Source of the DNA: RGIG3009 sp045541495
GTDB taxonomy: Bacteria; Bacillota; Clostridia; Oscillospirales; Acutalibacteraceae
Assembly (NCBI GenBank): GCA_045541495.1
Contig: JAZQJE010000067.1
Location: 1 to 12,183 of the forward strand
Length of the DNA stretch: 12,183 bases
Direction of reading: 5' to 3'
Shown one piece after another: positions 1 to 5,900 of this stretch (the first letter of the stretch is position 1; every line of letters starts with the position of its first letter). A program made the position numbers and the translations under genes. Under the pieces are notes generated by a model. That model ran no database searches and was not told where the DNA came from. It saw only the letters and a list, made by a program, of their open reading frames with translations.

Positions 1-92
1 TGTGGATAACTCACACCCGACCAAAAACCCGAAAAAGTTTTCCACAATTGTGGATAACCCTGTTGATAACAAAATTCCGCATTTGTGGAAAA
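1..92. promoter_or_regulatory. DnaA-box-like array in the left terminal repeat (probable replication origin)
   Basis: Five 9-mers match or nearly match the bacterial DnaA box TTATCCACA. Two are perfect on the minus strand, at 1-9 and 49-57. TTTTCCACA lies at 38-46 (plus) and 84-92 (minus), fitting the relaxed consensus TTWTNCACA. A one-mismatch copy, TTATCAACA, is at 61-69 (minus). The boxes at 38-46 and 49-57 face each other and form the 14-bp palindrome TCCACAATTGTGGA (41-54). Protein-primed phages do not need DnaA in the known phi29 mechanism, so a role in host DnaA capture, origin marking or promoter control is an inference. Confidence 0.6.
14..92. repeat. Left inverted terminal repeat (79 bp, perfect)
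   Basis: This stretch is identical, as reverse complement, to 12105-12183. The match runs without mismatch from C14 to A92 and breaks at position 93 (G here, C in the other copy). Inverted terminal repeats with a protein-primed polymerase gene are the hallmark of linear genomes with a covalently bound terminal protein. The left end carries 13 further bases (1-13) that have no partner on the right, so the repeat may really be at least 92 bp with the right end truncated in assembly. An open frame runs through this stretch, but its first plausible start with a ribosome binding site is at 167, so I regard the repeat as non-coding. Confidence 0.95.
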
Positions 93-97
93 GTCCC

Positions 98-126
98 TTG
101 CAGAATGGCTTGCCCGGTGCTATACT
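98..126 (+). promoter_or_regulatory. Candidate early promoter, rightward
   Basis: TTGCAG (98-103) is followed after exactly 17 bases by TATACT (121-126), five of six matches to the -10 consensus and the TTG of the -35. Transcription would start near 133, leaving a leader of about 34 bases before the first gene at 167. It lies just inside the terminal repeat and is the only good promoter upstream of the plus-strand genes. Confidence 0.55.
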
Positions 127-166
127 TAAAGCATCCCGCGAGGGCATGAAAGGAGGGCATTATCCC

Positions 167-427
167 ATGACCGTTTCTGAAATTCTTCGTGATCACATTG
201 GGCACTTCACCGAAGCCGACATTGAGTTTCTGAACATGGACATTCATAGAGAATGGTTAGCAGAAACCCGGAAACAGACCGTAGCCGCCTACTTCAAGTT
301 CACGCACCTGTTGACCTACTTCGGATTCATCAGCAAGATTTCCCCGCGTGAGCGTGACGAACTGGCTAAGCTGTTCCGCGAAGCAAACAAGATCACCGAA
401 GCCGAACTTAAGGGGGGGTTCCAATGA
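167..427 (+). CDS. Small early protein, 86 aa, unknown function
   Basis: I do not recognise a family. The frame is open back to position 2, but the ATG at 167 is chosen because AGGAGGG (151-157) sits 9 bases upstream; the earlier frame reads through the terminal repeat. The product is mostly predictable as helices, with an aromatic-rich stretch around residues 40-55 (AYFKFTHLLTYFGFI) and a charged C-terminal third (SPRERDELAKLFREAN). It begins a run of five small genes, and its stop overlaps the next start as ATGA, so the two are probably translationally coupled. By position it is an early gene, possibly a DNA-binding or host-takeover protein; that is inference. Confidence 0.7.
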   Translation: MTVSEILRDHIGHFTEADIEFLNMDIHREWLAETRKQTVAAYFKFTHLLTYFGFISKISPRERDELAKLFREANKITEAELKGGFQ

Positions 428-621
428 AGACCACCGATTGCACCAAGAAGCTTTATTACAGCGTCATCTCATGGTATCGGGCCTTGCGCCACTGGCGGCG
501 GATGGGTTACGTGACAACGATACCGGATATCACGTTGGCGTTGTGGCACTGGTGGGAGGGCAACAGCGCGTATAGCCTGAACGACATGATTGACCTTGCA
601 GAGAGGAGGATTCAAGCATGA
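424..621 (+). CDS. Small Trp-rich early protein, 65 aa, unknown function
   Basis: No family recognised. The product is short and basic in its N-terminal half, and unusually rich in tryptophan (five in 65 residues, including LWHWWEG). The start overlaps the upstream stop (ATGA) and the stop overlaps the next start in the same way, so it lies inside a coupled chain. A G-rich run (about 413-419) just before the ATG can serve as ribosome binding site. No signal peptide or clear membrane segment is visible. Confidence 0.65.
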   Translation: MKTTDCTKKLYYSVISWYRALRHWRRMGYVTTIPDITLALWHWWEGNSAYSLNDMIDLAERRIQA

Positions 622-845
622 GCAAGCGCGACCGCTGGGAATGGTTCCTCTACTACGTATCTCCGGGGGATTTATCCCCCGCCGGGTACGCGGTATATAG
701 TGACTCAGATTACCGTGTTTATACCCGCGTCAATGACCGGGGAACCGTCTACCGCATCAGTCTAAACGGTGAATGGTGTAGCGACATCCTGCCGACACTG
801 GTTGCGGTGGACGAGTGGCTTATTTCAGAAATGGAGGGCGAATAA
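618..845 (+). CDS. Small early protein, 75 aa, unknown function
   Basis: No family recognised. The ATG overlaps the previous stop (ATGA), with GGAGG (606-610) about 7-8 bases upstream. The product is acidic and rich in Tyr and Trp. Alternating short stretches (YAVYSDSDYRVYTRV, GTVYRISLNGEW) suggest a small beta-rich fold followed by a C-terminal helix. The stop TAA shares one base with the next ATG (TAATG). Function unknown; early by position. Confidence 0.65.
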   Translation: MSKRDRWEWFLYYVSPGDLSPAGYAVYSDSDYRVYTRVNDRGTVYRISLNGEWCSDILPTLVAVDEWLISEMEGE

Positions 846-1147
846 TGGATCCGGAACGCAGACTTGTTAAGGATGTCAGGACGATTGCGGAGGCGCTCGT
901 GACCGCGATCATCGCCGACAACAACGATGTATGGCTAGACATGGAGCGGAAAATTGGTGCTATTTGCTTCCGCAACCTGATTTCAATCCATCGCGCAACG
1001 CAGATAGCCCGTCTTCGGTTCCCGCGTCGGACGCGGCAGGAAAACGCGGTTGATTTGGTTTACACTGGCCTGTATAATGAAATTCGCGCGATCATGGGCG
1101 GCACAAGCACCCTAGAAAAATACAAAGACGAACTGAAAGGAGTCTAA
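845..1147 (+). CDS. Small early protein, 100 aa, unknown function
   Basis: The frame is open from an ATG at 815, but the ATG at 845 is preferred. It overlaps the upstream stop by one base and has GGAGGG (834-839) just upstream, while the 815 start would overlap the previous gene by 31 bases without a good binding site. The product looks helical, with a basic central section (HRATQIARLRFPRRTRQ) that could contact nucleic acid. No family recognised, so a DNA-binding role is only a guess. Confidence 0.65.
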   Translation: MDPERRLVKDVRTIAEALVTAIIADNNDVWLDMERKIGAICFRNLISIHRATQIARLRFPRRTRQENAVDLVYTGLYNEIRAIMGGTSTLEKYKDELKGV

Positions 1148-1149
1148 TT

Positions 1150-1464
1150 ATGGGACTGATTGATATGATTAACGCCGGGGCCGCTAAGCGAATGGAGCCC
1201 GGCCAGCGGTACAAAATCGCTAGCATTACGTTTAGCATGGTAGATGACACGTTTAACGAGGGGAAGAAGCGCCCGATGGTTCAGATCCTGACCCCTGAGG
1301 GCGAGTGCTATTACGCCCCCTCCAACATCGCGCGTAACTGTGCGAACGTGTCACCGGAGGAAGTGCAGACGCTTGTTGGTATGATTATCGAATGCCGCAC
1401 CTATTACAGCAATCGCCTCCGGCGGGAGCTTGTACAAGGGACGATTATTAACCCTAACGCCTAA
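1150..1464 (+). CDS. Early protein, 104 aa; possible single-stranded DNA-binding protein
   Basis: AAAGGAG (1137-1143) lies 6 bases upstream of the ATG. After a short N-terminal helix the product has a probable beta-rich core (residues about 20-55: YKIASITFSMV, PMVQILTPEGECYYAPSNIA) and then helices ending in a basic segment (SNRLRREL). This layout would suit a small OB-fold protein, and phi29-type phages encode an abundant single-stranded DNA-binding protein (p5) in the early region. I see no decisive motif, so the role is a position-based suggestion. It is the last gene before a strong terminator. Confidence 0.65.
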   Translation: MGLIDMINAGAAKRMEPGQRYKIASITFSMVDDTFNEGKKRPMVQILTPEGECYYAPSNIARNCANVSPEEVQTLVGMIIECRTYYSNRLRRELVQGTIINPNA

Positions 1465-1490
1465 ATAAAACAGCTTGTGCCGTATGATAA

Positions 1491-1525
1491 GCCGGGAGAA
1501 GACGCGATTTTCTCCCGGCCTTTTT
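1491..1525 (+). terminator. Rho-independent terminator after the small early genes
   Basis: A perfect 10-bp stem, GCCGGGAGAA (1491-1500) with TTCTCCCGGC (1510-1519), has a 9-base loop and is followed by C and five T (1521-1525). It sits 26 bases after the stop at 1464 and only 16 bases before the next ATG (1542). It therefore separates the five small genes from the terminal protein and polymerase genes. Either read-through or an unseen upstream promoter must supply the latter. Confidence 0.85.
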
Positions 1526-1541
1526 AACAGGAGGGATAAAA

Positions 1542-2087
1542 ATGCCGAGAGCATCCAACATGAAAGCTAAGGCCCCGCGTTTAACGGCTAAAAGCTTCGC
1601 CGCCGCCACGGGGATAGAACTGGGAGATATCAAGCGGTTTCAAAAAATGGCAAAGAGCTACAACGATGCCGCGCGGAAGTGGGCGGCGCGTAACAACTAC
1701 GAAGGGAACCTATGGAGGCCATGGACAATGCAAGCCATGGCACAAAGCCGCTCCAGAACGCCCGCCGAGGCCTTCCGTTATGCCATGGAAGAACTTCAAG
1801 ACCGACTCCGGGACGGCGTTTCTAACCTACTGAACACGACAAAAAAGAAATACGTTGAAAACCTTATTTCAGCAATGGCAACGAGTAGCCAATATTTGCT
1901 TGATGCGGAGTTACAGCGTATTGTCGAAGGGTATCAAAAGGGCAAAATAACCGAAGATGAGATATACCGCGCGACTGGTGGAGTTGATTTTGGGTTGCTA
2001 TACATAACCCGGGACGATTCAAGCGGTGAAGTTGACTATGACTTTACCCCGGTTCTTGATCGTCTTCGTTCTGCTGGATTGTTATAA
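1542..2087 (+). CDS. Candidate terminal protein (replication primer), 181 aa
   Basis: In protein-primed replication a terminal protein supplies a Ser, Thr or Tyr hydroxyl to which the polymerase joins the first nucleotide, and it remains bound to each 5' end. I do not recognise the sequence itself; terminal proteins diverge fast. The call rests on position directly upstream of the polymerase (15-base gap, same strand), as with the adjacent genes 3 and 2 of phi29. It also rests on composition: basic N-terminus, then long helices (about residues 25-55 and 75-135), then an acidic C-terminal part. It is shorter than phi29's 266-residue protein. The priming residue cannot be picked by eye. AGGAGGG (1530-1536) precedes the ATG at good spacing. 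Confidence 0.6.
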   Translation: MPRASNMKAKAPRLTAKSFAAATGIELGDIKRFQKMAKSYNDAARKWAARNNYEGNLWRPWTMQAMAQSRSRTPAEAFRYAMEELQDRLRDGVSNLLNTTKKKYVENLISAMATSSQYLLDAELQRIVEGYQKGKITEDEIYRATGGVDFGLLYITRDDSSGEVDYDFTPVLDRLRSAGLL

Positions 2088-2102
2088 GAAAGGCTGGCTA
2101 CT

Positions 2103-3767
2103 ATGCAACTTGTGGGAGACTTTGAGACAACGCGCGACATAGACGAATACGGGGCTATCTCTATGCGGGTTTGGCTGTTCGATCTGTGTGATATTGAGAG
2201 TCTCCAGCATTGTACGTTTACTTCAATTGCGGACGGCTTCGCATGGCTCGACAGCATAGAAGACAATGATATAAGCGTGTATTTCCATAACTTGAAATTT
2301 GACGGCTCGTATATTACGGACTGGCTATTCCGCTCCGGCTATAAATGGTCAGACAAGCCGACAGATCCGGGAACGTTTAACTTTCTAGTTTCGGATGTCG
2401 GGCAGTGGTTCGCCGGGACTGTTGTAACGAAAACGGGTAAAAAACTCCGCTTTTACGACTCGTTAAAGAAGATCCCGCTTCCCGTTCGCCGGATCGGCGA
2501 AGCGTACAACCTGCCCATGTCTAAAGGTGAAATAGATTACAATCTCCACCGCCCCGTAGGATACGCGCCCACTGAAACAGAACTGGATTACGTTTGGAAA
2601 GATACGGAGATTGTAGCCCGTGCGCTTAAAATACACTTTGACGCGGGACTAAAGCGAATGACCGCACCCAGTGACGCGCTCGACGGGATCAAGCGAACGG
2701 TTACGGATGCCTATAGAAAATTAGGTATTCAATACATGAGACAGCACCCGGAGGTTGAAGCGTTTTGCCGTCAAGCGTACTACGGCGGGATCAGTTACGT
2801 TAAACCGGACATACAGGAACGCGAAGTCGGGGCCGGGGTTGTCTATGATGTCAATTCCCTTTACCCGTATGTAATGCGTGAATATCCGTATCCTGTTTAT
2901 TGGCCCGTAAAGATTGACGGGTACATGGATCTGGACGGCTGCCTATGGATTGCTGAATTTAACGTACGAGCCGAGCATATTCCCGGAGCATTGCCAACGT
3001 TGCGCGTTGGAAAGAGTTGGGTTGACACCTATTACGAAGGACGCGTGACGCTAACCAGTGTTGACTTTGAAATGATGCTGGAAAACTATATCGTTGATTA
3101 TGAGTTTATACGCGGCTATAAGTGGAGACACTCTGATCCGGATCTTTTCCGCGAATTCGTGACATATTGGGGAACCCGAAAGGAACACGATAAGGGCGGA
3201 AAGAGACAGATAGACAAACTCATGATGAATAGCGGTTACGGCAAATTTGGGATGAATCCCCTAAGACGGCACAAAATCATGAGCTTTTCGCCGTCTTCGG
3301 ACTGCATAGCAATGGCGAATAGCGAATATGAATACACTGATTGCAACAACGTAGCGATTGCCGCATTTATCACGGCGTACGCCCGCCGGGAACTGCACCG
3401 GGGCGTGAACGCGTCAAGGGGTTTTTGTTATTGTGATACGGACTCTGTCCATCTTGCCACGATAAACGGAGAACCGCCAGCGTTTGGCGGTTCCGTGGAT
3501 CCGGTAAAATTAGGCTGTTGGAAACGTGAAAGCGAATTCACCCGCGCAAAATACTTGCGGCAGAAAACGTATATTGAGGAACACGAAGACGGAACGCTGG
3601 AGGTAAAAGCTTGCGGGATGCCTGACAGCATCAAACAGCTAATTACATGGGACAATTTTCGCGTTGGCGCGACGTTTCCCGGCAAACTGGTTCCGATCAT
3701 CCGGCCCGGCGGTGTGGATTTGGTGGAACGAGATTTTACTATACATGAAACGAGTTTCACGTTTTAA
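2103..3767 (+). CDS. Protein-primed family B DNA polymerase, 554 aa
   Basis: Replicates the linear genome from a terminal-protein primer, with proofreading and strand displacement. All landmark motifs are present in order. Exo I is DFETT (D6, E8); Exo II is HNLKFDG (62-68); Exo III is YVWKD (Y163, D167). The YxGG linker is YYGG (226-229). Motif A is DVNSLYP (D249), motif B KLMMNSGYG (372-380), motif C CDTDS (D445, D447), and the KxY motif KTY (488-490). Length is close to phi29's 572. Residues between motifs A and B are long enough for the TPR1 and TPR2 insertions of this subfamily. Both exonuclease and polymerase carboxylates are intact, so it should be active. The C-terminus overlaps the convergent ATPase gene by 11 bases. 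Confidence 0.97.
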   Translation: MQLVGDFETTRDIDEYGAISMRVWLFDLCDIESLQHCTFTSIADGFAWLDSIEDNDISVYFHNLKFDGSYITDWLFRSGYKWSDKPTDPGTFNFLVSDVGQWFAGTVVTKTGKKLRFYDSLKKIPLPVRRIGEAYNLPMSKGEIDYNLHRPVGYAPTETELDYVWKDTEIVARALKIHFDAGLKRMTAPSDALDGIKRTVTDAYRKLGIQYMRQHPEVEAFCRQAYYGGISYVKPDIQEREVGAGVVYDVNSLYPYVMREYPYPVYWPVKIDGYMDLDGCLWIAEFNVRAEHIPGALPTLRVGKSWVDTYYEGRVTLTSVDFEMMLENYIVDYEFIRGYKWRHSDPDLFREFVTYWGTRKEHDKGGKRQIDKLMMNSGYGKFGMNPLRRHKIMSFSPSSDCIAMANSEYEYTDCNNVAIAAFITAYARRELHRGVNASRGFCYCDTDSVHLATINGEPPAFGGSVDPVKLGCWKRESEFTRAKYLRQKTYIEEHEDGTLEVKACGMPDSIKQLITWDNFRVGATFPGKLVPIIRPGGVDLVERDFTIHETSFTF

Positions 3768-4776
3768 CCAGCAGTTTCCAACAGGATTGAAGAAACTCCG
3801 CTTTTGTCTCTACGGACTCAAATATCATTAACCCTTCTGCATAATATCGGGTAAGGATGTTTCTCACCATCTGATAATGCACCGTAACGGCGGTTGTGTT
3901 CTCATCGTGCAATGACATATCGACAGCGTAAACGACAGACTCAGCGTTTGCGCTGTTTTTACGTTTACGCACATATAGGGAGGCAGGTTGACAGATCAGG
4001 ATCTGAAACACACCGTACCCGGTTTTTAGATTGAACAATTCGCGTGAACGCTTCGGGATTTCTTCCGAGATGAACGCATCAGAATCCGCAAGGGACTCAT
4101 TATTGATTGCATATTCGCTATAATGCGTACCCGCCACGAGCCGACCGAATCGGGTTGACTGCATCTGAGTCGTAAATTCATCCGTTCGCGCGTTCTCGAT
4201 CACGATTTCATCCGCGACCGTAAACTGCCTATTAGCAGGGTGAATTTTAAAATACGTGAAATAGGGAGACGCAACCGTGACATTGTTTGCGAGGAAGAAA
4301 GCGCGGACATCGCGCCCGCGCGAAATAGTAAAGTAAAACTCAAGGAACCGTTCAACCTCATTATTTAAGTACCTGATACCGGGGAGCGGGATAAACTCAT
4401 CAAAAATGATTTTCGTGCATAGCGGGTCGGAGATTGCCTTGATTGCCGATTCGCTCAAGGCTTGAAATGAAATGAATGGTTCCCAAGCCGGGCTTTTTAT
4501 TCCCGGCGTTCGCGTAAGATAGCCAACATTCCCATCAATTTTAAAACCGTACTCCGGGAACCGCTCCGCGACATCCGCAAAAAATCTGCCGTCTTTCGTG
4601 ACCTTGTCCAGTTCGGTTTTATACCGCATGACCCACCAGCACTTATTGCCATTGCGGAGATAGTCAGAGATAGCCCACAACTTGAATTGATAGGTTTTCC
4701 CGATGCCGCGTGCACCGATCACAAAGCTAAATAGTTTGTTGTAACTCAGAAGCTGAGACTTATCGTAGTATCTCAA
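3757..4776 (-). CDS. DNA packaging ATPase (phi29 gp16-like), 339 aa
   Basis: Powers translocation of terminal-protein DNA into the prohead. Walker A is GARGIGKT (21-28) and Walker B TKIIFDEF (121-128). Downstream, SRGRDVRAFFLANN (152-165) carries candidate arginine-finger and sensor residues. The N-terminal stretch (LLSYNKLFSFVIGARGIGKT) and RFGRLVAGTHY closely parallel phi29 gp16 (332 aa). The start is a TTG that overlaps the stop of the lysozyme gene as TTGA; no ATG occurs until residue 50, past Walker A, so TTG is the only sensible start. It is the last gene of the late operon. In phi29 this enzyme works on a ring of packaging RNA; no such RNA can be proven here. Confidence 0.95.
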   Translation of the reverse strand: MRYYDKSQLLSYNKLFSFVIGARGIGKTYQFKLWAISDYLRNGNKCWWVMRYKTELDKVTKDGRFFADVAERFPEYGFKIDGNVGYLTRTPGIKSPAWEPFISFQALSESAIKAISDPLCTKIIFDEFIPLPGIRYLNNEVERFLEFYFTISRGRDVRAFFLANNVTVASPYFTYFKIHPANRQFTVADEIVIENARTDEFTTQMQSTRFGRLVAGTHYSEYAINNESLADSDAFISEEIPKRSRELFNLKTGYGVFQILICQPASLYVRKRKNSANAESVVYAVDMSLHDENTTAVTVHYQMVRNILTRYYAEGLMIFESVETKAEFLQSCWKLLVKT

Positions 4777-5579
4777 AACAACTTCGCCGCCTTCGCAACA
4801 ACGATAAAGTTAGACAGCTTTCTTTCGGGTACCGGGCCGGGTTCGGGCTCTGGATCCGGGCCGGGATCCGGGCCGGGATCCGGCGGGTCGCTTCCGTCCC
4901 CGAATTCGTCATAGAATGCGGTATAGATACGTTCCGCGAAATTGGCATATACCGGGAGCGTTTTAGGCGCACCACCGGAACGGACGAACGCCGCATAAAA
5001 CCATTCGCAATACTCGCGGACGCTGTAGCTTGTAGACCTTAAAAAGTCGTTAATGCTACCCCTGTAGACTTTATGTGTCAGTACCGCATAATCCGTGCTT
5101 GTTGTCGGTTTCCATCCGTTTTGTTTATAGATATATTCAAGCTGTGCCCGCATATCACTGCAAGGCGCGTCATTTTCGTTATACAGGCTGTTTAACGTGC
5201 CGCCCTGATTGTCCAATAGCCAATAAGCAAAGATGGGTTTATTGGTGCCGTGATAGTTTCTCCAGTATTCCGGCGTTCTGCTGGTCGGGAGACATCCGGG
5301 CACAAACTGGGAGATACCGAACGCGCGACCGCGATTGTTGAAAAGGTATTGCAGATCATTGAAGCCAAAGACCGCCGCCGGGTTAAGCCTTGACTCGCCG
5401 TTAAAACATCCCATCATGCCGCACAAGGGTTTATATTGTACGCCAGTAGTGCGAGTCAGGAACCATGTAAAGATATACCGGGCATTCTGTTTGCCCTTCT
5501 CCGTCTCGTAGCCGTACTTTTCCGTAAACGTTCGGTTATACGGGAGGTTAACTGTATGGAGCGTATCTAACCATGCCAT
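4773..5579 (-). CDS. Tail-tip / lytic lysozyme-domain protein (phi29 gp13-like N-terminal domain), 268 aa
   Basis: Cuts the glycan of peptidoglycan. Residues about 30-95 fit the phage tail lysozyme fold: helix NARYIFTWFL, then CGMMGCFNGESRLNPAA with the probable catalytic Glu at 62, then AFGISQF matching the GxxQW-type motif. Phi29 gp13 has CGMLGNMQSESTINP at the same place. Unlike gp13 there is no C-terminal M23 endopeptidase; residues 231-251 form an acidic Asp-Pro-Gly-Pro repeat followed by a short basic tail. Position between fibre and ATPase genes matches gp13-16 of phi29. Since no gp15-type endolysin exists here, it may serve both entry and lysis (inference). It starts directly after the SH3-like gene's TAA, with GGAG upstream. 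Confidence 0.85.
   Translation of the reverse strand: MAWLDTLHTVNLPYNRTFTEKYGYETEKGKQNARYIFTWFLTRTTGVQYKPLCGMMGCFNGESRLNPAAVFGFNDLQYLFNNRGRAFGISQFVPGCLPTSRTPEYWRNYHGTNKPIFAYWLLDNQGGTLNSLYNENDAPCSDMRAQLEYIYKQNGWKPTTSTDYAVLTHKVYRGSINDFLRSTSYSVREYCEWFYAAFVRSGGAPKTLPVYANFAERIYTAFYDEFGDGSDPPDPGPDPGPDPEPEPGPVPERKLSNFIVVAKAAKLF
4853..4883. repeat. 12-bp tandem repeat in the lysozyme gene
   Basis: The unit GATCCGGGCCGG occurs at 4853-4864 and 4865-4876, followed by a partial third copy at 4877-4883. On the coding (minus) strand it gives the Pro-Asp-Pro-Gly repeat near the protein's C-terminus. Such repeats change length easily by slippage. Confidence 0.9.
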
Positions 5580-5900
5580 TTAATCAACTCCGTCCGGTAT
5601 GGTACTTCTGAGATAGGCAATGCATTCTTCTATTTCTTCCCGCGTCAAACCCAACAGCCACGTTTTTGTTTCGTCATCCGGCCCGTCACCGTAGGCGCGG
5701 AAGAACTCAGCCATTGACCAGCCGAGCCCGCGAAGATGGTACCATCTAACACCCGTGTTGTCGCGCTCGTCATCGACTTCGTACATAATGCCGAAGTCGT
5801 GATAATTGTACGCGGGAATACGAATAGACGGGGAGGCCCTTGACGGGCCTTCCCTGATAAATACGTTCCCGGTTATGTCGGGATTGACATAGACCAACAT
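5580..5900 (-). CDS. Small SH3-like (bacterial SH3b-type) protein, 106 aa
   Basis: The first two thirds read like a bacterial SH3 domain: GNVFIREGPSRASPSIRI (11-28) resembles the NVRSGPSTSSPVI core, and VRWYHLRGLGWSMAEFF (51-67) fits the W-x-x-V-x-x-GxxGW end. The last third (from about 76) is an acidic helical extension. Such domains usually bind peptidoglycan. The longer open frame begins at 6041 inside the fibre gene; the ATG at 5900 is preferred because it overlaps the fibre stop (TAATG). It lies directly upstream of, and abutting, the lysozyme-domain gene, suggesting that catalytic and wall-binding parts are supplied as separate chains. Alternatively it is a small tail component. Confidence 0.75.
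   Translation of the reverse strand: MLVYVNPDITGNVFIREGPSRASPSIRIPAYNYHDFGIMYEVDDERDNTGVRWYHLRGLGWSMAEFFRAYGDGPDDETKTWLLGLTREEIEECIAYLRSTIPDGVD

Noticed and set aside
2..166. N-terminal extension of the first early gene through the terminal repeat
   Set aside because: It would need a GTG two bases from the contig end and would translate the origin repeat and promoter; the ATG at 167 has a much better ribosome binding site.
1460..1488. Promoter for the terminal protein and polymerase using TATGAT at 1483-1488
   Set aside because: No -35 match at 16-18 bases and no extended -10; the transcript would start inside the terminator stem.
3746..3759. Small palindrome TGAAAC-GA-GTTTCA at the convergent junction as a bidirectional terminator
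   Set aside because: The stem is only about five AT-rich pairs and the T run after it is short and displaced; too weak to call.
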